Assembly (NCBI GenBank): GCA_964504025.1
Contig: CAZDCO010000011.1
Coordinates: 1-31,671, forward strand
Source of the DNA: Scatosoma sp964504025
GTDB taxonomy: Bacteria; Bacillota; Clostridia; Christensenellales; Borkfalkiaceae
Direction: 5' to 3'
Length of the DNA: 31,671 nucleotides
A model generated the notes under the pieces. The model made no database searches, was not told where the DNA came from, and saw nothing but the letters and a program-made list of their open reading frames with translations. Below, piece after piece: positions 14,839 to 21,272 of the stretch (positions within the stretch are counted from its first letter, which is position 1; every line of letters begins with the position of its first letter). The translations under genes were made by a program, and so were the position numbers.

Positions 14839-15709
14839 CTATCGTTATTTCCTGCGGAAACACGAGCAAGTGCTCGTCTCGCTTTTCCAAAGCGTGAAAC
14901 GCGCTTCTCGTATACTGTCTTATCGCAAAATCTAAAGTGGTTCGTTTATCGTCGATCACCGTGGGATAATTCAAAACGTTTACCATCTTTTTCTTAAAAT
15001 CCGGATCGCCCTCTTGCAGGCGCATCGCCGTCCTATCCACGACGACGCGGAACGGCTCGATCAAGTCGCACGCCAAATTGAACGCGTTAAACTCGTTATC
15101 GTGCCAAATGCCGATTTGCGTCAAGTAGCCCGACGCCACGATTTCACGGTTGAAGGCGGACAGCAGCACGGCGTAGCCGTAATTGAGACAACCGTTCACA
15201 AAACCGCCTCCACGTCGCGAGTTTCCCGTTCCCAACAAGCAGTTAAAATAGACCTTCGCCGCGTGCCCTTCGCGATTCGTTTCGTCGTTATCCGTCAATT
15301 CGTCCGCGTACGCGCGCAACAGCTCGGCTTGTTCGATAAAGCCGCAGTCGGACAAATGCTCCGCCTGCCAAAGTATTTTTCGTTCGACGATCTCTCGCCA
15401 CACTTTTCCTTTCGTGCAATCGTCCCACGCCGCCTGCTCTTTATACCGTTTCGACGTATTGTGCGCGCCGTAATAGGGCAACAACTCCGCTTGCGGATTA
15501 TGTTTCTCGTCGCAAAAAATGACTTTGACATTATTTTTTATCAATTCGCAAAGCAACGACGCCGTCAACGACACCGCCGTGCTTTGCACGATCAACGTAT
15601 TAATCTCCTCGATAAAAATCTTCTTTTCTTTCTCGCCGCGAATAATTAAGCTATTCAACCGCACCTCCAGCTTGGCACGGTTTTTGATGATAACCGTCCG
15701 AAAACCCAT
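14828..15709 (-). CDS. cas1: CRISPR-associated endonuclease/integrase Cas1
   Basis: Cas1 is the metal-dependent integrase that inserts new spacers at the leader end of the array. The 293-residue length is typical of type II. Predicted metal ligands are E147 (in TNREGHAAKVYF), H203 (in GIWHDNEFNAFN) and E218 (in CDLIEPFR), the expected Glu-His-Glu set. An N-terminal beta domain (GFRTVIIKNRAKLEV) precedes the helical catalytic domain. The ATG lies 3 bases after the cas9 stop, with AAAGG inside the end of cas9, so the two are co-translated. It appears intact. Confidence 0.97.
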   Translation of the reverse strand: MGFRTVIIKNRAKLEVRLNSLIIRGEKEKKIFIEEINTLIVQSTAVSLTASLLCELIKNNVKVIFCDEKHNPQAELLPYYGAHNTSKRYKEQAAWDDCTKGKVWREIVERKILWQAEHLSDCGFIEQAELLRAYADELTDNDETNREGHAAKVYFNCLLGTGNSRRGGGFVNGCLNYGYAVLLSAFNREIVASGYLTQIGIWHDNEFNAFNLACDLIEPFRVVVDRTAMRLQEGDPDFKKKMVNVLNYPTVIDDKRTTLDFAIRQYTRSAFHALEKRDEHLLVFPQEITIDEL

Positions 15710-15712
15710 GCG

Positions 15713-18700
15713 CTATATCCTTTGTATCCGTTCTTGTAAACCGCAGGGCGATTGATGGATAATCGCCACGTCCACATTGGTAATGTTTTTATTTATTAAA
15801 ATTTTTCCGCAATTCGCCGCACCGTTGATCAGCCTGAGATCGGCAATTTCCGCATTACAACGCATAAACCGAGCCAACTGTACCAAAACCTGCATTTGTT
15901 CCGATACGGTCAACGCCGAAAACGCAACCCGTCCGTTACAAAGTTTCTCACGGAAGCCCCGCACCGCAGACACGCCCTGATACCTCTTTTTAGAGAGATA
16001 TTCGATCACGCCCTCGTATACCGTCGCGTTTTCCTCCCTTGTCGCGTACAGGGACACGCCTTGACGACTGCTGATCAAAGGAATTTTTTCTGCCCGTTTT
16101 TCCGTCTCGGAAATTTCTTCTTTTCCGTCTTCCAAACGCTTGACGTACTTTGCAATTTGCTTTATGTACAAATCTGTCCGCTCGTCCGTGCGCCATTGTT
16201 CCGCATTATGCAATACGCAATAATCAACCGATAAACCGGCAAGCCGTGCCCGATAACCGTTGATAGACAACAACGACTGAATCTTTACGCGGCGCACCTT
16301 GACGACGGGATCTACCAGTCCCTTTGTCTCGCGCAAATAGCGCATAAACAGCTCTTCGTTCCCCTTCGTGCGCACATCGATCAGGATAGAGATCGCTTCC
16401 AAGGTTTTGATTCTCTCACCCTTTTTGCTCGATTCCACCACCGTGAAATAGGCAATGGACAGCCCGTTATATCCGCCGTAACGATCCGTCTTCTTATACG
16501 GGAACGCGTCCTTGCGCGGCGCGGCTATCGCGCCGTCTTTCGAGCTGAACAGCGTTTCCTTGCTGTAAAAACTGCCTTTCTTGATATAGGACAGGCGCGT
16601 AACCTGCATGCTCGACTTTTGCACGATTGATTTCACGCGCGCCAAATCTTCCCGTCCCGCCCAAGCGTTCCGCACGGGGCGATCGAAAAGGTGCTGCAGG
16701 TTATATTCTCGCCAAAAATCGTCCGGTTTGTGATAATAATAGTCGTAGGCAGACGTAAATTTCGTATCGTACACGTTCCCGACGACTACGTTCAAATAGG
16801 CGTCGCGCGCGTGGTGCAAGTCGTTCGTTTCCCGACATTTGACGATGCCGTATCTTTGTTTGAACGTACTCACGTTGCTCGCCTTGCTATACACGATCCG
16901 CGTACCTATCGCGCCGTACATCGCCTGCAACAGCTCCGCAACCGCTTTCACCGTTTGATTTGTTATCACCAACTGACGGTTCACGAAGTCCCTAAAATCG
17001 GCGTCCGACAACGGCTTCGTGCGCGTCAAGCGCGCGTATTTGCTCTCGCTCATCAAATCTTTTGATTTCGTCTTCAACATGCGCCAAAAGTCGCGTTGAT
17101 CGGTAAAGCCTTGCGGCAACGGATAGGTATCCGATTTTTGCGCGTTCTTCTCCCGTTTGACGAGCACTTTATTATCCAAACTGTCGTCCTTTACGAGCGA
17201 TTGCGGCATAATATGATCGACGTCGTACAAATCCGTAGACAACCGCTCCAAATCAATCCGTTCTCCCGTATACGCGCAGCGTCCCAACTGCAAGAAATAC
17301 AAATACAGCCGCTCCTGTTGCAACCGGGCGTCCGTCGTGCCGTTCAATTCCCGTTGCAATTCAGCTATTTGTTTACAGTCCGCCGCAAACGAAGCGTACA
17401 ACTCTTGCAACTTCCGTTTCCGCGAAAGCATGCGTTTCTTTTCCCCGTCGTGGCGGGTAACTTCGATAAAAATCTTATCGGGTGCGTTCCCTATCGCCTC
17501 GACGTACTCGTCTACCATCGTCAACGCCTGCCAAACGCCGCGGCGTACCATCGGCGAAAGATAGGTGTTTTCCACGTCTTCGTAGGTGATCTTCTCCTTT
17601 TGCAAACCTGCGTTTTCTTCGGCTATCGCGGCGGCAAACGAATATCCTTCGTCGTTTAACAGCTGATTGAAGTTATCGTTCGTTTCGTACAGCCGTTGCA
17701 AGATCGTATACGACTCGCCCGTAACGGGATCGAAGCCGCCGGAAAGTTCGCTCAGCAATTTCTTGGACAACCGACCGAATTCCTTAAACGAAGTCAACCC
17801 TTTCAGTTCTTTGATACGCTCTTTCACGAGGGAATTTTCGCCGTACTTTTCCAAGATCATGCTTTCCACGAGCCCTTTGTCGGTATTCAAAGTATGCCAA
17901 AAAATAATATCCTCGAACATGCTCGGCTCGCGATCGACAAGTTCGCCGTACTTTTCTTTGAACAGTACGTACGAACTCATATTCGCTTGCAAACCCACTT
18001 CTTCGTCATAGCCGCCGATCGTCAAGTTTGCCAACTCCTCGCGCGTATACCGCCCGCTGACGAGGAGATATTCTTTGATTTGTTTTACGCCTACCTTTTT
18101 GTAATGCAGATAGACGTCGTTAAAGATCGCCTGTTTCAACTCGACGGAGATCGGCGCACCGTCAAATTTCAGCTTATTGATTTGGTTCAGCGTTTGGAAC
18201 GCCTGATAATACATGGAGCCTTTGGGCAACACGTCCTCGTTATGCAGGTAGGTACATTTATTCGTCATACGACGGATAAACGCCTCGTTGCTCGCTGCCC
18301 TGTCGATCTTTTGATCGAAATTCCACGGCGTGATTTTGCCCAATTCTTTGCGGACGCACCAAGCGTTATCGCCCGTTGCGTTTAACGGTCCGACGTAATA
18401 GGGAATTTTGAACAAGAATATCTTTTTAATCTTTTCCGACGGCGAGATCCCGTCCTCGTCCGGTTGTGCGAATTGCGGATACCGTTCGCATAACCGTTGT
18501 AAGATAACATCCAACTCCATACCGTTGATTTGGTGCGGAAACAAGCCGTTATCCGCGTGCAAAATCTTCGGTAGCAACGTGCCGTCGTCCATTTCCGCTT
18601 GCAAATACGCGTACGTTTCGTCCTTGACGGGCGAAGACTTCAATAAAGCGCGCAAATACTTGTAAAATTCGTCCGCGCCGCAACGTTTGCGTGCGGGCTT

Positions 18701-19777
18701 CTTGCCCTTACGCATCTTTGTCTTTGTATACCCGATATAGGATACGTAATTGCCCGATTCGTTAACGAAACGGAAGGTTTTTCTATACATTGCTTGCGGA
18801 TAATTCGCCCTGATAAAAGCTTTCAAACGACGCAAATCGGCGGCGTGTTTCTCGTAGATAGCAACCATGGCTTCGGATACGTTCTCTTTCCCGTCCAACA
18901 CGCGCTCGAAACGGATAAAATCGTAAATATCGCGTGCAGCTTGCAACAGGGCAAACTGTTCTTCGCTGCAAGTCGTGCCGAGTTCTTCAAACACCTCGTC
19001 CGTCATGCCTTTCAGCGAGATTTTTTCCGACTTTTCGTCTTCCGCGCCGAAAATCACCGAAAGTTTCGCAGTCGCGCCAACCAACAACGCCAACATTTCT
19101 TTCAACGGTTTTTCAGTCGTTTCAAACAACTCCGCCGCTTCCTTTTTCTTGTCGTTCAAGCCTTTACGCGATGTGGCGAGCGCGCGAAAGTCCTCCGCTT
19201 TTTCCACGGGTAACGTCAGCGGAAGTTCCGCCTCCGCCACGGCAACGTTATACGTCTCGAACAACTGCCGTATATTCCGCACGGCGTTCATATTTTCTCC
19301 GTCGAAAAGGAAATGCCCACGGTATTTCACGATATGGTGCAACGCGAGATAATAGAGCCGTAAATCGTCCACTTCACCGCGCATGATCGCGCGACGCAAA
19401 TGGTATACGGTGGGATAAAGCTTATGAAACTCTACGTCCGTGAACGATTCGTCGTCGAATAAAGAAAAGCGAGTTTGCAAACCTTCCGCTTTATCGTCCT
19501 CGAAAAAGCCGCTGTTATTCAAACGCAAGAAAAACAGATTGTCCGTCATATACGGCGCAAATACGCCTTGCAGCAATTCGATACGCTGTCTACGGCGTTG
19601 CAATCTTCTACGCGCCGTGCGTTTCATTCTTCTATCGGCGGCAGGCTTCGCCTGGTCGAACAAGCGCACCGCCCACATATCTTTGCCCTTCGCGCGCAGC
19701 AAATTATACTGCTCGTCCGTACACGCCATTCCGACGGACTCCGTACCGATATCCACACCGATAAAATATTTTTTCAT
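15713..19777 (-). CDS. cas9: Cas9 endonuclease, type II-A
   Basis: This RNA-guided nuclease cuts DNA with RuvC and HNH domains. The protein is 1354 residues, about the size of S. pyogenes Cas9. RuvC-I has D9 in FIGVDIGTESVG. The Arg-rich bridge helix spans about 47-66. RuvC-II has E772 in KIFIEVTRHDG. HNH has H855 in YDVDHIMPQS and N878. RuvC-III has H989 and D992 in LHHARDAYLN. All catalytic residues are present, so it should be active. The C-terminal PAM-interacting domain keeps an IHQS motif, but anchoring on it puts K1325 and L1327 at the positions of the two PAM-reading arginines (R1333, R1335) of SpCas9, so an NGG PAM is not expected. I chose the ATG at 19777, with AGGAGG 6-7 bases upstream. 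An in-frame TTG 24 bases earlier lies upstream of that site. Confidence 0.98.
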   Translation of the reverse strand: MKKYFIGVDIGTESVGMACTDEQYNLLRAKGKDMWAVRLFDQAKPAADRRMKRTARRRLQRRRQRIELLQGVFAPYMTDNLFFLRLNNSGFFEDDKAEGLQTRFSLFDDESFTDVEFHKLYPTVYHLRRAIMRGEVDDLRLYYLALHHIVKYRGHFLFDGENMNAVRNIRQLFETYNVAVAEAELPLTLPVEKAEDFRALATSRKGLNDKKKEAAELFETTEKPLKEMLALLVGATAKLSVIFGAEDEKSEKISLKGMTDEVFEELGTTCSEEQFALLQAARDIYDFIRFERVLDGKENVSEAMVAIYEKHAADLRRLKAFIRANYPQAMYRKTFRFVNESGNYVSYIGYTKTKMRKGKKPARKRCGADEFYKYLRALLKSSPVKDETYAYLQAEMDDGTLLPKILHADNGLFPHQINGMELDVILQRLCERYPQFAQPDEDGISPSEKIKKIFLFKIPYYVGPLNATGDNAWCVRKELGKITPWNFDQKIDRAASNEAFIRRMTNKCTYLHNEDVLPKGSMYYQAFQTLNQINKLKFDGAPISVELKQAIFNDVYLHYKKVGVKQIKEYLLVSGRYTREELANLTIGGYDEEVGLQANMSSYVLFKEKYGELVDREPSMFEDIIFWHTLNTDKGLVESMILEKYGENSLVKERIKELKGLTSFKEFGRLSKKLLSELSGGFDPVTGESYTILQRLYETNDNFNQLLNDEGYSFAAAIAEENAGLQKEKITYEDVENTYLSPMVRRGVWQALTMVDEYVEAIGNAPDKIFIEVTRHDGEKKRMLSRKRKLQELYASFAADCKQIAELQRELNGTTDARLQQERLYLYFLQLGRCAYTGERIDLERLSTDLYDVDHIMPQSLVKDDSLDNKVLVKREKNAQKSDTYPLPQGFTDQRDFWRMLKTKSKDLMSESKYARLTRTKPLSDADFRDFVNRQLVITNQTVKAVAELLQAMYGAIGTRIVYSKASNVSTFKQRYGIVKCRETNDLHHARDAYLNVVVGNVYDTKFTSAYDYYYHKPDDFWREYNLQHLFDRPVRNAWAGREDLARVKSIVQKSSMQVTRLSYIKKGSFYSKETLFSSKDGAIAAPRKDAFPYKKTDRYGGYNGLSIAYFTVVESSKKGERIKTLEAISILIDVRTKGNEELFMRYLRETKGLVDPVVKVRRVKIQSLLSINGYRARLAGLSVDYCVLHNAEQWRTDERTDLYIKQIAKYVKRLEDGKEEISETEKRAEKIPLISSRQGVSLYATREENATVYEGVIEYLSKKRYQGVSAVRGFREKLCNGRVAFSALTVSEQMQVLVQLARFMRCNAEIADLRLINGAANCGKILINKNITNVDVAIIHQSPCGLQERIQRI

Positions 19778-19794
19778 TTTTTTCCTCCTAACTA

Positions 19795-19823
19795 TTGACA
19801 AATCGTTTTTCCCGTGTTATACT
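19795..19823 (+). promoter_or_regulatory. tracrRNA promoter, inside the cas9 5' untranslated region
   Basis: TTGACA (19795-19800), 17 bp, TATACT (19818-19823) on the plus strand. The -35 box lies about 5 bp from the cas9 ribosome binding site on the other strand. Confidence 0.9.
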
Positions 19824-19829
19824 AATCGT

Positions 19830-19921
19830 ACAGAATAACAATGACGAGTTCAAATAAAAATTTATTCTAATCATCTATCCGCATCAAGGCGGTGGCACTC
19901 TCCCGTTCGGAGAGTGTTTTT
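19830..19921 (+). ncRNA. tracrRNA of the type II-A system
   Basis: The RNA begins with an anti-repeat. ACAGAATAACAA pairs perfectly with the repeat; after one unpaired U, GAC extends the upper stem; GAGU forms the bulge opposite GA; and UCAAAU pairs with the start of the repeat (GUUUGA). This mirrors the bulged repeat:anti-repeat duplex recognised by SpCas9. A CCGC/GCGG hairpin follows, then a strong CACTCTCC/GGAGAGTG hairpin (19896-19916) with a T-run as terminator. The predicted start leaves a short form of about 92 nt with no long 5' extension. It is transcribed opposite to cas9. Confidence 0.93.
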
Positions 19922-19990
19922 CTTTTCTTTGGTTCTTTGCACCGCCCGTTCGTGGCGCACGCACCGCGATTGCAAATGGGTATATACCAA

Positions 19991-20019
19991 ATTGTACCAC
20001 GAGTGTCGTATTTTGTCAA
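19991..20019 (-). promoter_or_regulatory. Main cas operon promoter
   Basis: TTGACA (20014-20019), 17 bp, TACAAT (19991-19996) on the minus strand. Transcription would start near 19984, giving cas9 a leader of about 205 bases that covers the entire tracrRNA gene in antisense. Confidence 0.8.
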
Positions 20020-20047
20020 TAGCCTTACAAAAATTCGCCGTTCGTAG

Positions 20048-20097
20048 CGTGCAACGCTTGCTCGTTCGGTAAAACGATTGTTGGAACGCGTTGCACC
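20048..20097. repeat. 9-bp inverted repeat upstream of the cas9 promoter
   Basis: GTGCAACGC near 20050 and GCGTTGCAC near 20089 are exact complements about 30 bp apart. They could form a stem in a longer cas9 transcript or serve as a distant dyad. No function is assigned. Confidence 0.4.
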
Positions 20098-20117
20098 GTT
20101 GTTCCATCCCCGTAGAT

Positions 20118-20154
20118 TTGTTATACTTATAGTATAACAAGAAAAATATGACAA
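20118..20154 (-). promoter_or_regulatory. Second promoter candidate upstream of cas9, over a 23-bp palindrome
   Basis: On the minus strand TTGTCA (20149-20154), 17 bp, TATAAG (20126-20131). The -10 box is inside a perfect palindrome, TTGTTATACT, three bases, then its reverse complement (20118-20140). The dyad also presents TATACT on the plus strand. It could be a bidirectional promoter or an operator. Its right half, TTATAGTATAACAAGA, matches 14 of 16 bases of the CRISPR repeat. Confidence 0.5.
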
Positions 20155-20220
20155 ACGCACGCCTGTTTTTCAAAAAAGTTTTAGATTTTTTAGAAAAAAT
20201 CGCAAGAATATATGAAAGGG

Positions 20221-20249
20221 AAGCCGCTCGGCGTTATGTCGAGCGGCTT
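20221..20249. terminator. GC-rich hairpin ending the second small module
   Basis: AAGCCGCTCGGC and GTCGAGCGGCTT form an almost perfect 12-bp stem, the same hairpin as at 10439-10469. The T-run is better on the plus strand (TTTT) than on the minus strand, so its direction of action is uncertain. Confidence 0.6.
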
Positions 20250-20424
20250 TTCCTGATCAAGGAACACGATATAACAAACTGTCGATTCGTTTACGAGCCG
20301 TACTTCGCGAACGCTTTGGCTTACGCCACCCCCTTCTCACACACTCGGTTTCCGAACCCGTAACGAATCGACCTCGCCGTAGCGATCATCCCCTTATCTT
20401 AGACCGCCCCGAACGATTTTGTTA
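20221..20424 (-). ncRNA. Structured small RNA candidate, about 200 nt, unknown family
   Basis: A promoter at 20430-20458 would start transcription near 20423. The RNA body shows nested long-range pairing: TAACAAA with TTTGTTA (20418-20424 and 20272-20278) encloses an 11-bp perfect helix (20362-20372 with 20281-20291). This in turn encloses two small hairpins, TCGG-loop-CCGA (20345-20355) and TGGC-loop-GCCA (20317-20328). A TTCCT/AGGAA hairpin at 20250-20264 and the GC-rich hairpin follow. No protein frame of convincing quality fits. I do not recognise it as SRP RNA, tmRNA, RNase P RNA or a known riboswitch. It lies directly upstream of the cas9 control region. Confidence 0.5.
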
Positions 20425-20492
20425 CCTAAATTGTATAACATTAAACCGAACTTGTCAATACGTTTTACAAAATTTTCCAAGATATTTTTCAT
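20394..20492 (-). CDS. Possible 32-residue peptide, module 2
   Basis: The frame begins MKNILENFVKRIDKFGLMLYN and ends inside the RNA candidate. It shares the MKNI start and the DNA just upstream with the 38-residue frame at 10528-10644, but has no clear ribosome binding site, and the promoter at 20430-20458 lies within it. It is more likely shared control DNA than a gene. Confidence 0.15.
   Translation of the reverse strand: MKNILENFVKRIDKFGLMLYNLGNKIVRGGLR
20430..20458 (-). promoter_or_regulatory. Promoter of small module 2
   Basis: TTGACA (20453-20458), 17 bp, TACAAT (20430-20435) on the minus strand. Confidence 0.8.
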
Positions 20493-20527
20493 ATTTTGAA
20501 AAATTTTCAACCCGACTTCTGCAAAAT

Positions 20528-20555
20528 TTGTCGAATTTTGTCGAAATTTATCGAA
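20528..20555. promoter_or_regulatory. 10-bp-phased TTGTCGAA sites, module 2
   Basis: TTGTCGAA at 20528-20535 and 20538-20545 and TTATCGAA at 20548-20555, exactly 10 bp apart and about 70 bp upstream of the module promoter. This matches module 1 in site sequence, phasing and distance. Confidence 0.5.
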
Positions 20556-20585
20556 ATTTGCAGAGTAGCGGTTCAATTTTCTCGG

Positions 20586-20819
20586 TTAAAGTTCCAACGA
20601 TAAGTATTTCAGCGCACTCGCCAATGCCTTTTTGAGCGGTTCTTTATTGGCGGAATAACTCTTATAAGACCCACTAACGTTCACCACAAACTCGTAATAA
20701 TCAGAATACGCCGTCATCACCGCTTTAATTTCATCTGCCAAACTCGAATCCTTTATTTCTTTATAGAGAGAATATCCGATAATTAAAAGCGCGATTTTTT
20801 TTGAATCGAAATCGTGTTT
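20586..20819 (-). pseudogene. C-terminal gene remnant, unknown protein
   Basis: A 77-codon open frame ending TAA at 20586 reads as real protein (for example KEIKDSSLADEIKAVMTAYS, later EPLKKALASALKYLSLEL), with good hydrophilic/hydrophobic alternation. It has no plausible start codon or ribosome binding site and runs upstream into a stop just after a terminator hairpin. I read it as the 3' end of a gene whose front part has been lost, next to a tRNA-end duplicate. The parent family is not recognised. Confidence 0.55.
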
Positions 20820-20830
20820 TTATATTGTAA

Positions 20831-20866
20831 AAAAGAAGCGAAACGCCACCGCGTTTCGCTTCTTTT
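20831..20866 (-). terminator. Hairpin terminator beside the tRNA-Pro 3'-end duplicate
   Basis: GAAGCGAAACG (20835-20845) and its reverse complement (20852-20862) form an 11-bp stem, followed by TTTTTT on the minus strand. It sits just after the duplicate of the tRNA-Pro 3' end, mirroring the tRNA-terminator order at 21022-21134. Confidence 0.75.
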
Positions 20867-20882
20867 TGGCTGAGGCAACGGG
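20863..20882 (-). repeat. Duplicate of the tRNA-Pro 3' end including CCA
   Basis: This 20-bp segment matches 21054-21073 at 19 of 20 positions, covering the last acceptor-stem bases, the discriminator, CCA and the A-run that follows. The rest of the tRNA is not recognisable upstream. It is either a decayed tRNA copy or an attachment-site-like scar. Confidence 0.6.
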
Positions 20883-21021
20883 TATCTACCGTTTCCGCGT
20901 TGCGGAACCCCGGCAGGGCGTCGTCGCTCATCAACACGACTATACAATTTAAGCGATTACGCTTTTTGCACCTCGCGTGAACCCACGATAAAGCGTTTGG
21001 CTTTCGCTCGTTCACTCACAA
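20883..21021. other. Spacer between the tRNA-end duplicate and the tRNA-Pro terminator
   Basis: No gene is seen. A TCGCGTGAACCCACGA string resembles the T-arm of tRNA-Pro and the debris beside tRNA-Ser. Confidence 0.35.
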
Positions 21022-21057
21022 AAAAATAACAGGCAACCAAAGGTTACCTGTTATTTT
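21022..21057 (-). terminator. Terminator of tRNA-Pro
   Basis: AAATAACAGG-type arms of 15 bp with one mismatch surround a 3-base loop, immediately after the tRNA on the minus strand, followed by a T-run. Confidence 0.85.
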
Positions 21058-21134
21058 TGGTTGAGGCAACGGGACTTGAACCCACGACCTCTTGGTCCCT
21101 AACCAAGCGCGCTACCAAACTGCGCTATGCCTCA
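21058..21134 (-). tRNA. tRNA-Pro(AGG)
   Basis: The minus strand folds into a complete tRNA: acceptor TGAGGCA/TGCCTCA, D-stem GCGC/GCGC, anticodon stem CTTGG/CCAAG with loop TTAGGGA (anticodon AGG), T-loop TTCAAGT and encoded CCA. G37 follows the anticodon, as in proline tRNAs. An A at wobble position 34 is uncommon in bacteria outside tRNA-Arg(ACG). Confidence 0.93.
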
Positions 21135-21180
21135 TTACGTTTTGCCGCTTCACGATTTCCCTCGCGCAACAGCATAAACA

Positions 21181-21209
21181 ATTATACACGGATGAAAGCG
21201 TTTAGTCAA
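21181..21209 (-). promoter_or_regulatory. Promoter of tRNA-Pro
   Basis: TTGACT (21204-21209), 17 bp, TATAAT (21181-21186) on the minus strand, about 45 bp before the tRNA. Confidence 0.85.
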
Positions 21210-21272
21210 GCGTTTTTACGCGATTTTTGAAGAATTTTCAAAAAATTACTAAGCTTTTCCTACGCAACTCGC

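Noticed and set aside
19778..19801. Upstream TTG start for Cas9
   Set aside because: The AGGAGG site lies between it and the ATG at 19777, and the ATG gives the usual Cas9 N-terminus.
19867..20160. 97-codon minus-strand frame over the tracrRNA and cas9 promoter
   Set aside because: It crosses the tracrRNA terminator and two promoters, has no ribosome binding site, and its composition is not protein-like.
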